A stretch of DNA of 64,000 nt from Natrinema versiforme. Its GTDB lineage: Archaea > Halobacteriota > Halobacteria > Halobacteriales > Natrialbaceae. The notes beneath the pieces were generated by a model, which had not been told where the DNA came from, did not search any database, and saw nothing but the letters and a program-made list of their open reading frames with translations. Where the stretch lies: the NCBI RefSeq assembly GCF_005576615.1, contig NZ_CP040330.1, positions 3,224,001-3,288,000 on the forward strand, read 5' to 3'. Within the stretch, counting starts at the first letter, position 1; each line of letters opens with the position of its first letter. Shown piece after piece: positions 18,551 through 26,822 of the stretch. Made by a program: the position numbers and the translations under genes.

Positions 18551-20308
18551 ATGAGAAACGCGAAAATAGTCAGTACGCTGGGGCCGGCGACGAACGACCG
18601 GGAGACGATCCGGGAGCTCGCCGCGGCCGGGATGTCCGTCGCACGACTGAACGCGAGCCACGGCAGTCCGTCGGATCGCGCGGCGTTGATCGATCGCGTC
18701 CGCGCGGTCGACGAGGAGCGGGCCGAACCCGTCGCGATCATGCTCGACACGAAGGGGCCGGAGATCCGGACCGCGCCGCTGCCCGAGGGCGAGACGGTGA
18801 GTCTCGAGACGGGCTCGGAAATCAGGTTCGTCGAGGGCGAGGAGTCGACGCCGGAGACGGTCGGCCTCTCGGTGGCGATCACTGCGGTCGAACCCGGGGA
18901 CCGAATTCTGCTCGACGACGGCCTGATCGAGACGACCGTCCTCGAACACGACGGCGACGCGGTTCGGGCGCGAGTCGATACCGGCGGCGAACTGGGCGGT
19001 CGCAAGGGCGTCAACGTCCCCGGCGTCGAACTCGATCTCGACGTCGTCACGGAGAAGGATCGCCGGGACCTCGAGCTGGCCGCCGAGAAGGAAGTCGACT
19101 TCGTCGCGGCGAGCTTCGTCCGGGACGCGGATGACGTCTACGAGGTCGGCGAGGTCTTGGAAGAGGCGGGCGCGGACATCCCGATCATCGCGAAGATCGA
19201 ACGCGCCGGCGCGGTGGAGAACTTAGATGAGATCATCGACGCCGCCTACGGCGTGATGGTGGCCCGCGGCGACCTCGGCGTGGAGTGTCCGATGGAAGAT
19301 GTCCCGATGATCCAAAAGCGGATCATCCGCAAGTGCCGCGAGGCCGGGCGGCCGGTCATCACGGCGACGGAGATGCTCGACTCGATGGTCCACGCCCGCC
19401 GGCCGACGCGCGCGGAGGCCTCCGACGTGGCAAACGCCGTCCTCGACGGCACCGACGCGGTCATGCTGTCGGCCGAGACCGCGGTCGGCGACCACCCCAT
19501 CGCCGTCGTCGACGCGATGGACAGCATCATCCGCGAGGTCGAGGGCTCCGAGGAGTACGCCGAGTTGCTCGAGCAGCGCGTCCCGGCGTCGGGCGAGGCG
19601 CGGACGGACGCGCTGGCCCGGTCGGCGCGGTTCCTCGCGCGGGACATCGGCGCGGACGCGGTCGTCGCCGCGACCGAATCCGGCTACACGGCGCTGAAGA
19701 CGGCGAAGTACCGCCCCGGCGTGCCGGTCGTCGGCTCGACGCCGAGTCAGGCGGTGCGTCGCCAGCTCGCGTTGACGTGGGGCGTGACGCCGCTGTACGC
19801 GCCCGTCTCGGATCAGGGGGCCGACGCCGTCGTCGAGAAGGCCGTCCAGGCCGCCCTCGACGCCGGGATCGCCGAGAGCGGGGACACCGTGGTCGTCCTC
19901 TGCGGGATGATGACCGACCTCGAGGGGGCGAACACGACGAACATGCTGAAGGTCCACGTCGCCGCCGACGCGCTGACGACCGGACAGGTCGTCGTCGAGG
20001 GGCGGGCGACCGGGCCGGTCGTCCACGTGACCGACGGCGACCTCTCGGAGATCCCTGAAGGGGCGATCCTCGCCCTGCCCGCCGATTTCGACGAGGAGTT
20101 TTCCGGCGATACGAGCCGCATCGGCGGCATCATCAACGCCGAGCGGGGGATGACCGGCTACCCGGCGCTGGTCGCACGCGAGTTGGGGATACCGATGATC
20201 AGCGACGCGGACGGCACGGACATCGCGGCCGGCGAGGTCGTCACGGTCGACGCCGAGCGCGGCGTCGTCTACGGCGGCGATATCAGCGACCGCACCGTGC
20301 GACGCTGA
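18551..20308 (+). CDS. pyk: Pyruvate kinase with C-terminal phosphohistidine-like domain
   Basis: 585 residues, about 110 longer than minimal pyruvate kinases. It transfers phosphate from phosphoenolpyruvate to ADP at the end of glycolysis. The barrel begins RNAKIVSTLGPAT; the active-site stretches LDTKGPEIRT and MVARGDLGVE, and the K+/PEP region ATEMLDSM, are present. The extra C-terminal part (about 475-585: GQVVVEGRATGPV to AERGVVYGGD) resembles the mobile phosphohistidine domain of PEP-utilising enzymes, but the usual TxxGG-x-x-xH histidine is replaced by ERGMTGYPALVA, so it is probably structural or regulatory. Confidence 0.95.
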   Translation: MRNAKIVSTLGPATNDRETIRELAAAGMSVARLNASHGSPSDRAALIDRVRAVDEERAEPVAIMLDTKGPEIRTAPLPEGETVSLETGSEIRFVEGEESTPETVGLSVAITAVEPGDRILLDDGLIETTVLEHDGDAVRARVDTGGELGGRKGVNVPGVELDLDVVTEKDRRDLELAAEKEVDFVAASFVRDADDVYEVGEVLEEAGADIPIIAKIERAGAVENLDEIIDAAYGVMVARGDLGVECPMEDVPMIQKRIIRKCREAGRPVITATEMLDSMVHARRPTRAEASDVANAVLDGTDAVMLSAETAVGDHPIAVVDAMDSIIREVEGSEEYAELLEQRVPASGEARTDALARSARFLARDIGADAVVAATESGYTALKTAKYRPGVPVVGSTPSQAVRRQLALTWGVTPLYAPVSDQGADAVVEKAVQAALDAGIAESGDTVVVLCGMMTDLEGANTTNMLKVHVAADALTTGQVVVEGRATGPVVHVTDGDLSEIPEGAILALPADFDEEFSGDTSRIGGIINAERGMTGYPALVARELGIPMISDADGTDIAAGEVVTVDAERGVVYGGDISDRTVRR

Positions 20309-20373
20309 AGCAGTCCCAACGGCACCCGCGATCGGACCGCGGGTTTTTGACGGCGGACCCGTTAGGATGGCGT

Positions 20374-20694
20374 ATGGCAGACGATCCGTCCGGAGACGAC
20401 GACACCGACCGATGGGGCGAGCCGTCGGCGACGGACCCGGACGCCGGAACGACGACCGAGGCGAGCGAGGGCGACTCGAGCGGCGACGAGTGGGATCGGA
20501 TCCCGCTGGATCTCTCCGGCTCGAGCGACGAGTCGGACGACGAAGCGGCGACGGACGACGACGAATACGCGCCCGAAGCCAGTTCGACACCGATCGAGTC
20601 CGGCGATCCGGACCTCGAGAACGCGCTGTTCGTCGTCTTGGGGGCGATCGCGATGGTGCTCGTGCTCGTACGGCTGCTCTCGGTTCCGCTCTGA
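20374..20694 (+). CDS. Acidic C-tail-anchored protein, function unknown
   Basis: 106 residues. A disordered, Asp/Ser-rich part (1-75) ends in a single hydrophobic helix (about 85-104: ENALFVVLGAIAMVLVLVRL) with almost nothing after it. This is the layout of a tail-anchored membrane protein. It lies 65 nt after pyk. ATG 20374 is used, because a start at 20347 would only add residues unlike the acidic domain. Confidence 0.65.
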   Translation: MADDPSGDDDTDRWGEPSATDPDAGTTTEASEGDSSGDEWDRIPLDLSGSSDESDDEAATDDDEYAPEASSTPIESGDPDLENALFVVLGAIAMVLVLVRLLSVPL

Positions 20695-20754
20695 TGAGGG
20701 GCGGCCGACTCGCTCGAGCCCCGTCGCGTTCGAACCCGACTGATTCGTAGAATC

Positions 20755-21114
20755 ATGCGCGTTCGAAGCTACATTTACGACGGCGAGACCGCCCCAGCAC
20801 ACGTCGACGCCGTCCTCGAGGCACTGTCGGCTCGCGAGGAGTCGGTCGACCGGCTGGACGTCAGCGCGGCGGCCGACCGGGACGACGCGGTCCGGGAGGC
20901 GATGTTGCGGGTCCGCGAGTCGGTTCGGATCGGCACGAGTCCCGACGGGATCTACGACGAGGACGGCGATCCCGACTTTTCGGCCGGCGTGCTCATCGCA
21001 CAGGAGCCGACCGGCCGTCGCTCCCTCTTCGTCGGTGAGGAAGCCCTCGAGGCACTGACCGACGAGGCGGCGGCTGAGGACGGGGGCGACGGAGCCGACG
21101 GCGATGGGCGGTGA
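20755..21114 (+). CDS. Conserved-looking small acidic protein, function unknown
   Basis: 119 residues. It begins MRVRSYIYDGETAPAHVDAVLEAL and has a compact alternating strand/helix pattern for about 95 residues, followed by an acidic Gly/Asp tail. I do not recognise a motif. It lies between an acidic tail-anchored protein and a tRNA-modification enzyme on the same strand (gaps of 60 and 99 nt), which may be an operon. Confidence 0.6.
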   Translation: MRVRSYIYDGETAPAHVDAVLEALSAREESVDRLDVSAAADRDDAVREAMLRVRESVRIGTSPDGIYDEDGDPDFSAGVLIAQEPTGRRSLFVGEEALEALTDEAAAEDGGDGADGDGR

Positions 21115-21213
21115 TCGAGGCGACGAAGATACCGCGGACCGTCGCGGTCGCGCTCATCCCGCCCGCGATCCGTCGCGCTTTTGATTCGCCAGCCCCGAGA
21201 ACGGTCCAAGCGA

Positions 21214-22467
21214 ATGGCCCGGTATCACATCGAAACGTACGGCTGTACATCGAATCGCGGGGAGAGCCGTGAGATCGAGCGACGGCTCCGCGATGCGGGT
21301 CACTACCGGGTCGACGGGGCCGAGGAGGCGGACGTCGCCATCCTCAACACCTGTACCGTCGTCGAGAAGACCGAGCGGAACATGCTCCGGCGGGCCGAGG
21401 AACTGGCCGACGAGACGGCCGATCTCTTCATCACGGGCTGTATGGCGCTGGCCCAGGGCGAGGAGTTCGCGCAGGCCGATGTGGACGGACAGGTCCTCCA
21501 CTGGGACGAGGTTCCCGAAGCGGTCACCAACGGCGAGTGTCCGACGACGACACCCGACGCCGAGCCGATCCTCGACGGCGTCGTCGGCATCCTTCCGATC
21601 GCGCGGGGCTGTATGTCCGACTGCTCGTACTGCATCACCAAGCAGGCCACCGGCAAGATCGACTCGCCGTCGATCGAGGAAAACGTCGAGAAGGCCCGCG
21701 CGCTGATCCACGCGGGCGCGAAGGAGATCCGCATCACCGGCCAGGACACCGGCGTCTACGGCTGGGACGAGGGCGAGCGCAAACTCCACCGCCTGCTCGA
21801 GGCGATCTGCGAGATCGAGGGCGACTTTCGCGTGCGGGTGGGGATGGCCAACCCGAAGGGCGTCCACGGCATCCGCGAGGAGTTGGCCGCGGTCTTCGCG
21901 GAGCACGAGGAACTCTACGACTTCCTGCACGCACCGGTCCAGTCGGGCAGCGACGACGTGCTCGGCGACATGCGCCGCCAGCACCAGGTCGAGGAGTACC
22001 TCGAGGTCGTCGAGACCTTCGACGAACGGCTGAACTACTGGACGCTGTCGACGGACTTCATCGTCGGCTTCCCGACCGAGACCGACCACGACCACGCCCA
22101 GTCGATGGCGCTGCTCCGCGAGACCCGCCCGGAGAAGATCAACGTCACCCGCTTCTCCAAGCGCCCGGGCACCGATGCCGCCGAACTGAAGGGACTGGGT
22201 GGGACGATCAAGAAGGAACGCTCGAAGGAGATGAGCGAAGTCAAACGCGAAATCGTCGCCGACGCCTACGCGGACATGGTCGGCGAAACTCGCGAGGACG
22301 CCCTGGTCGTTGAGGAGGGCACCGCGGATTCCGTCAAGTGTCGCGACTCCGCCTACCGCCAGATAATCGTCCAGAACGCGACCGACTACGGCCTCGAACC
22401 CGGCGACTTCGTCGACCTCGAGGTGACGGCCCACGAGACGATGTACGCGTTCGGGAAGCCGGTATAG
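21214..22467 (+). CDS. tRNA t6A37 methylthiotransferase (radical SAM, CDKAL1/MtaB class)
   Basis: 417 residues. The N-terminal UPF0004 domain carries three cluster cysteines (Cys11, Cys47 and Cys76: ETYGCTSN, NTCTVV, TGCMA). The radical SAM domain has CMSDCSYC (Cys133, 137, 140), and a TRAM-like tail ends at the C-terminus (VDLEVTAHETMYAFG). Enzymes of this class add a methylthio group to N6-threonylcarbamoyladenosine at position 37 of tRNAs reading ANN codons. ATG 21214 gives the family start MARYHIETYG. Confidence 0.92.
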   Translation: MARYHIETYGCTSNRGESREIERRLRDAGHYRVDGAEEADVAILNTCTVVEKTERNMLRRAEELADETADLFITGCMALAQGEEFAQADVDGQVLHWDEVPEAVTNGECPTTTPDAEPILDGVVGILPIARGCMSDCSYCITKQATGKIDSPSIEENVEKARALIHAGAKEIRITGQDTGVYGWDEGERKLHRLLEAICEIEGDFRVRVGMANPKGVHGIREELAAVFAEHEELYDFLHAPVQSGSDDVLGDMRRQHQVEEYLEVVETFDERLNYWTLSTDFIVGFPTETDHDHAQSMALLRETRPEKINVTRFSKRPGTDAAELKGLGGTIKKERSKEMSEVKREIVADAYADMVGETREDALVVEEGTADSVKCRDSAYRQIIVQNATDYGLEPGDFVDLEVTAHETMYAFGKPV

Positions 22468-22553
22468 CCGCCGGAACGACGGCGTACGGGCCGATCCCCA
22501 GTCGGCGGGAACGGGCGGCGAGAGCAAAGTAAACGCCGCCCGTCGTTTCGTCT

Positions 22554-22919
22554 ATGAGCGACGGATCCGATCACCCGCGCCCGTGTCCGCGGCTGGAACA
22601 GGACGGCGAGCTGGGGTGTCACCCTCGCCGCGTCGTGGATCTGCTCGCCGATGACGACGCCCGAGCGATGTATCTGTACGCCGAGGAGCCGGAGACGGTC
22701 AGCGAGATCTCCGAGGCGGTTGAGCTCCCGCAGTCGACGGCCTACAGAAAAGTCGAGAACCTCCGGGAGGCCGGACTCCTCTCCCGGCTCAACGATCGCT
22801 CGCGGACCGGGACTCCGGCACATTACGTCCAGGCCATGGATCACGTATCTGTGACCTACGACGATCCGCTGCGGATCGAATGCGAGTGCAACGGCCGCCC
22901 GCTGTACTGTGAGCCCTAA
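22554..22919 (+). CDS. Winged helix-turn-helix transcriptional regulator
   Basis: 121 residues. An ArsR/TrmB-like winged helix spans about 28-85 (DDARAMYLYAEEPETVSEIS, then STAYRKVENLREAGLL). A C-terminal part contains two cysteines in ECECNGRPLYCEP, which, with CHPR near residue 22 and CPR near 11, could form a metal or redox site. Its stop codon overlaps the end of the decayed mscS on the other strand by three bases. The target is unknown. Confidence 0.8.
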   Translation: MSDGSDHPRPCPRLEQDGELGCHPRRVVDLLADDDARAMYLYAEEPETVSEISEAVELPQSTAYRKVENLREAGLLSRLNDRSRTGTPAHYVQAMDHVSVTYDDPLRIECECNGRPLYCEP

Positions 22920-23932
22920 CACAGACGCTCGTCGACTCCCGAACACCGTCCGCTTCCGTGGCCGCTACTCCCTGTCACCAGGTTCGTCCGTACCGCTCGA
23001 GACGCCGGTCCCCGATCGATGCCGATCGATTCCTCGAGCGCCGATGGCGTCGCGGCGCCGAGATCGATCCCCTCGCGCTCGAGGCGATCGACGATTTCGC
23101 GGGCGTACTCCGAGCGGACGCGTCCGTAGGTGCTGCGGTCGGGATCGGCGATCCAGAACAGGGCGACGACACGGACCACGTCCTCGAGATCGACGATCCG
23201 AGCGGTCGGCTCCGGGTGCTCGAGGACCGTCGGGTGATCGACCGCCGCGTCGGCCAGGATGCGAGCGACGGCGTCGAGATCGTCGTCGTACCCGATCGCG
23301 ACCGGTACCCGAAGCCGGAGCCGATCGTTGAGGACGGCGTTGGTGACCGCGTTCGCGGTCAGCTCCGAATTCGGCACCGTGATGATCTCGTTGTCGAAGG
23401 TGCGGACCCGCGTCGATCGGACGCTGATGTCCTCGATGACGCCTTCCTGATCCGACCAGCGGATCCAGTCGCCGATGTTGAAGCTCGGATCGGTGACGAT
23501 GAACGCGCCGCTGACGAAGTTGCCGACGGCGTTTCCGTGAGCGAAGCGAGCGGAAGCTCGTCACGAGCGTCGCGAAGTGACGGTGTTCTGTGCGGCGAAG
23601 CCGAGCGCGACCGTCAGCGCGGCGACGAGGATCGCCGCGCGCTCGAGGACGAAACTGAGGCCGGCGATCGACAGCCCGACCACGATTGCGGCCGCGATCA
23701 CGCCGATGGCGACCACGCGCTCGAGGCCCTGCTGGAGGGTCCGTTCGGTGTCTCAGTAGTCGAGCGCGGCGCTCACGAGCGGCCGGACGGCGAACCGGCC
23801 GACCGCGTACACCAGCACGACCGTCAGCAGAAAGGTCGCGACGTTGTCGAGCAGGGAGAGGGACGCCGCGATCAGTTCCTCGAGACGGGTCAGGACGTAC
23901 ACGCGTTCGGCGTTCGACGAGGACTCGCACAA
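22916..23932 (-). pseudogene. Inactivated MscS-type mechanosensitive channel
   Basis: Read from about 23932 the frame gives an MscS-family protein. Helices include VATFLLTVVLVYAVGRFAV, then VIAAAIVVGLSIAGL, then the pore-lining region (VALGFAAQN...VGNFVSGAF), then the beta domain with VPNSELTANAVTN. It is broken twice. A TGA follows LVSAALDY near 23756. A 54-nt insertion at 23525-23587, carrying a second in-frame TGA, splits AQN from VGNF in the pore helix. Everything else stays in frame, so inactivation looks recent. In life such channels release solutes on hypo-osmotic shock. Confidence 0.85.
23525..23587. repeat. Palindromic 54-nt insertion inside mscS
   Basis: GACGGCGTT (23525-23533) and GACGGTGTT (23579-23587) flank the extra DNA as an imperfect 9-nt direct repeat 54 nt apart. 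Between them lies GCTCGTCACGAGC, a 13-nt palindrome, and GAGCGAAGCGAGC. The length is a multiple of three, so the reading frame is kept, but the insert supplies a TGA on the mscS strand. The flanks resemble a target-site duplication or slippage product. Confidence 0.65.
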
Positions 23933-23980
23933 GGGTTGGGCCGGCAGTCGCGCCGCCGGTCGGAAGAAGAGGCCCCGTCG

Positions 23981-24520
23981 CTACTCGAACACGACCGCGC
24001 CGTCCTCGTCGGGAACCGTCGCGCCGTCTTGGGCGGCGAAGGCCTCGTGGACGTGATCGTAGGTCGCCTCGAGGGCCTCGACGATCACGGTCGTGTCGCT
24101 GAGGACGGGCATGAAGTTGGTGTCGCCCTGCCACCGCGGGACGACGTGGGTGTGGAGGTGGTCGTCGATCGAGCCGCCGGCCCCGTCACCGAGGTTCAAG
24201 CCGGCGTTGAAGCCGTCCGGCTCGAGGGCGGCCTCGAGCGCGTCGAACGTGCGCTGTTTCAACCGGGCGTGATCGAGTAAGACGTCGTCGTCGAGTGCCG
24301 TGTAGTCGCCGGTGTGGGTGTGCGGAATCACCATCACGTGCCCCGGGTTATACGGGTAGTTGTTCAGCATGACGAACGCGTGTTCGCCCCGCGCGACGAT
24401 CAGGTTCTCCCGGTCGTCGTCCAGCTCGGGCAGTTCACAGAAGACGCAGTCCTCGATGTCGGGGTTTCCCTCGTCGCGTCGGATCCACTCGATGCGCCAC
24501 GGTGCGAACACCTGTTCCAT
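23981..24520 (-). CDS. HIT-family nucleotide hydrolase/transferase
   Basis: 179 residues. The histidine triad is HLHTH (His121, 123, 125) followed by VVPRW. The N-terminus has the CVFC pair (Cys25, Cys28) often seen in HIT proteins that bind zinc. HIT proteins cleave AMP from nucleotide conjugates; the actual substrate is unknown. ATG 24520 is preferred, with a second possible ATG four codons upstream. Confidence 0.9.
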   Translation of the reverse strand: MEQVFAPWRIEWIRRDEGNPDIEDCVFCELPELDDDRENLIVARGEHAFVMLNNYPYNPGHVMVIPHTHTGDYTALDDDVLLDHARLKQRTFDALEAALEPDGFNAGLNLGDGAGGSIDDHLHTHVVPRWQGDTNFMPVLSDTTVIVEALEATYDHVHEAFAAQDGATVPDEDGAVVFE

Positions 24521-24670
24521 ATCCGATACCACGCGAGGGCGACCTAAAGCGTTTCAGTCCGCCAGTATGGTACGCAAGTTCCGGTAATATTTTCGTGCAC
24601 GTGTGCGACAGTAACCCACAATATCGATATAGCGCCTCGAGAGCGGGTTCTAAACGATATGGGACGTTCT

Positions 24671-24675
24671 GGAGG
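24671..24675 (+). promoter_or_regulatory. Shine-Dalgarno site of the micro-ORF
   Basis: GGAGG lies 6 nt before ATG 24682. Strong sites like this are uncommon in haloarchaea, where many mRNAs are leaderless, and it is the main support for the short ORF that follows. Confidence 0.55.
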
Positions 24676-24681
24676 CGTATT

Positions 24682-24774
24682 ATGGAAAAGGTAACGCCGT
24701 CTTGCGATTGTGACGACTCAGCGGTCAAAATGAAGCGTGGGTTTAAGATAGGGCTACTGCAAGTAATTCAGTAA
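24682..24774 (+). CDS. 30-residue leader ORF coupled to the zinc-ribbon gene
   Basis: ATG 24682 encodes MEKVTPSCDCDDSAVKMKRG and ten more residues (FKIGLLQVIQ). Its TAA overlaps the ATG of the next gene as TAATG at 24772-24776. A GGAGG lies 6 nt upstream, while the downstream gene has no ribosome site of its own, so translation of the second probably depends on the first. It could be a real small protein (CDCDD could bind metal) or a regulatory leader peptide. The 150 nt upstream is AT-rich and otherwise empty. Confidence 0.5.
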   Translation: MEKVTPSCDCDDSAVKMKRGFKIGLLQVIQ

Positions 24775-24974
24775 TGGCAACGACCGACGACTCCTTCAAC
24801 GGGATGACCGAGCACTGCGAGGACTGCGATTTAGAAACCCTCCACGAAGTGTCCGTCCAGATTCGAACCGAGAGCCTGAAAAAAGAGAACGCACAGTTCT
24901 CCCGCGAACCCTACCGCGTCAGCGAGTGCCAGCGCTGTGGGAATCGCTCGAGCCAACGGATGAACAACGCCTGA
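24774..24974 (+). CDS. Small zinc-ribbon protein
   Basis: 66 residues with two CxxC knuckles (CEDC near 16-19 and CQRC near 52-55), typical of a zinc beta-ribbon. The core HEVSVQIRTES and FSREPYRVSECQRCG looks highly conserved, as in a protein family common in haloarchaea whose role is unknown. It starts inside the stop codon of the preceding micro-ORF. Confidence 0.85.
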   Translation: MATTDDSFNGMTEHCEDCDLETLHEVSVQIRTESLKKENAQFSREPYRVSECQRCGNRSSQRMNNA

Positions 24975-25124
24975 GTTTCCGACTGCGACCGATAGCGAAA
25001 TCGACAGTACAGCCGACAACCGCCCTCGTTGCCCCGGTCTCCCGTGTTCGTTTCTTCTCCCGACGGACGTCCCGAGCGGTAGTTTATTACCAATACGGAT
25101 GGCCAGTGGAATCCCCGGGATCGG

Positions 25125-26024
25125 TTACCGCTCGGTCGTCACTTCACAACCGTCCTCGGTGACGATGATCGTGTGCTCTTTCTGACTGACGAGGAAGCCG
25201 TCGTCTTCCTTGAGCACGGGATAGCCGTGGACGATGTCGTTGCGCTTGAGTCGGCGCAGCGCCATCTCCGCGCGGTCGGTCTCGAGCCAGCGCGTCGCAA
25301 AGGGCAGCGTACGGAACTCCTCGGTGATCTGTTCCAAGGCGTCGCGGGCCTGCCGGTTGCGAACGCTCCCCTCACGCTCGAGCGAGAAGATCTCCTCGCT
25401 CGCCCCTTCAGTGACCTTGCCGCCGCCGTCGGTCGCGAACGGCTCGATCGCGACGACATCGCCGACCTCGAGGGTCGTCCCCTGCGAGACGGCTCGGTTG
25501 GGAATGTTCGGGCTGGTGTGTTGCTCCCAGTGGCCCAGTCCGTGACCGGTGAGGTTGACTACGGGGTTGTAGCCGTAGCCGTCGATGACGTCCTCGATTG
25601 CCGCGCCGATCTCGCCGGTGCCGATCCCGGGCTCGATGATATCGACCGCGGCCTCGAGGGCCTGTTCGGAGGCCTCCGCCAGTTCGGGGTTACCCGAGAG
25701 GTCGACGGTGATCGCGGTGTCGGCCAACCAGCCGTCGACGTGGACGCCGATGTCTAAGTTGACCATCTCCTCGCCGAAGGTCGTCTCGTCGCCGATCGAG
25801 GGCGTCGCGTGGGCCGCCTCCTCGTCGATGGAGATGTTGACGGGGAACGCGGGCTGGCCGCCGAGTTCCCGAATGCGATCCTCGGCCCACTCGGCGACCT
25901 CGAGGTGGCTCGCGCCGACCTCGACGCGCTCGGCGGTCTCGTCGCGTACCTGCGCGAGGATTGCCCCCGCTTCGCGATGCTTCTCGTACTGCTCGGACTC
26001 GAGGTCCACCTCGGATTCGGCCAT
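25125..26024 (-). CDS. map: Methionine aminopeptidase, type II
   Basis: 299 residues. It removes the initiator methionine from new proteins in the cytosol. The pita-bread fold shows metal ligands in NLDIGVHVDGWLADTA (two Asp), TGHGLGHWEQH (His) and the later Glu residues in AIEPFA and EHTIIV. The helical insert of type II enzymes is present. The short zinc-finger gene 26096-26221 lies upstream in the same direction, 71 nt away. Confidence 0.95.
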   Translation of the reverse strand: MAESEVDLESEQYEKHREAGAILAQVRDETAERVEVGASHLEVAEWAEDRIRELGGQPAFPVNISIDEEAAHATPSIGDETTFGEEMVNLDIGVHVDGWLADTAITVDLSGNPELAEASEQALEAAVDIIEPGIGTGEIGAAIEDVIDGYGYNPVVNLTGHGLGHWEQHTSPNIPNRAVSQGTTLEVGDVVAIEPFATDGGGKVTEGASEEIFSLEREGSVRNRQARDALEQITEEFRTLPFATRWLETDRAEMALRRLKRNDIVHGYPVLKEDDGFLVSQKEHTIIVTEDGCEVTTER

Positions 26025-26095
26025 GTCTCGGGGTTCGGCCGGTCGACAAAAAGAGGTTCCGTCTCTCGTCGCCGGTCGTCGCGAACGGCTTGCAG

Positions 26096-26221
26096 TCAGC
26101 GACCCTCGGGGTTGCCGTCGACCCACTGACACGCCGGACAGGCGTCCACGCCCTGTACGTTCGACAGCGTCGCGGCACAGTGGGGACACTGGCGCGCAGC
26201 GTACTGCGGTGCTCGTAACAT
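26096..26221 (-). CDS. 41-residue zinc-finger protein (CPxC type)
   Basis: [20 protein letters not shown] continues to a second knuckle, [10 protein letters not shown]. Two CPxC pairs 16 residues apart are a rubredoxin-like zinc finger, as found in many tiny haloarchaeal proteins. It ends 71 nt before map and may be co-transcribed with it. Confidence 0.75.
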   Translation of the reverse strand: MLRAPQYAARQCPHCAATLSNVQGVDACPACQWVDGNPEGR

Positions 26222-26822
26222 GGTTCGCCCAACGCCTACGTCAATAATAAATGTACTCCACGACGATCGTCGAAATCGAGGGGCGCGCGGCTGCGAGTCG
26301 CCGAGGCACGAACCGCCCTCCGAATCGACCGTTTGCGGAAGAAACGACGCGTAACGGGGCCGGAATCCGTGAAACGGTCGCCACTGGTTATACACGCCGC
26401 GCCCCTCGAGTCAATTGGCGTGAGAGACGCCAGATCCGAGCCGGATCAGTGGCACACCGACACCGGCTCGCGAGCCGTGATCGCCGGCCTCGAGACTGAA
26501 CGTCGCGGTGTTCCCGGCAGGTGGATTCGTCAGTCTTGAACCGGCGGCGTCACGGCGGTTTTCACACGCGTCAGTTCGATTTACTCGAGAGCACCCGAGA
26601 ACAGCCTCCGGTCGAGAAATCCCGGTTTTACGGCAGATGGACCCCTCATTTGACTTATTTTTATATAGGGGGCGAAATTGCTTATTCGCTCTGTAGCCGC
26701 TATAGAAGCCCGATACCGCCGCTAAACCGCCGTTCGGGACGAATGGGGAATCGCTCAATTCTTGCCGGACCGAGACGGAAATGGTAGACCTTTTACCCCC
26801 GTCGAAGAACCGTACAGACGAG
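26222..26822. promoter_or_regulatory. 600-nt intergenic region with two promoter-like boxes
   Basis: No coding ORF here is convincing. CCTTTTA at about 26789-26795 lies some 28 nt before icd and is its likely TATA. A stronger box, TTATTTTTATATAG (26655-26668), lies 155 nt upstream of icd with no reading frame starting shortly after it. It could drive a long icd leader or a small RNA. Confidence 0.4.

Noticed and set aside
26411-26758. 115-codon minus-strand ORF upstream of icd
   Set aside because: No fold pattern, rare-type composition and overlap with promoter-like boxes.
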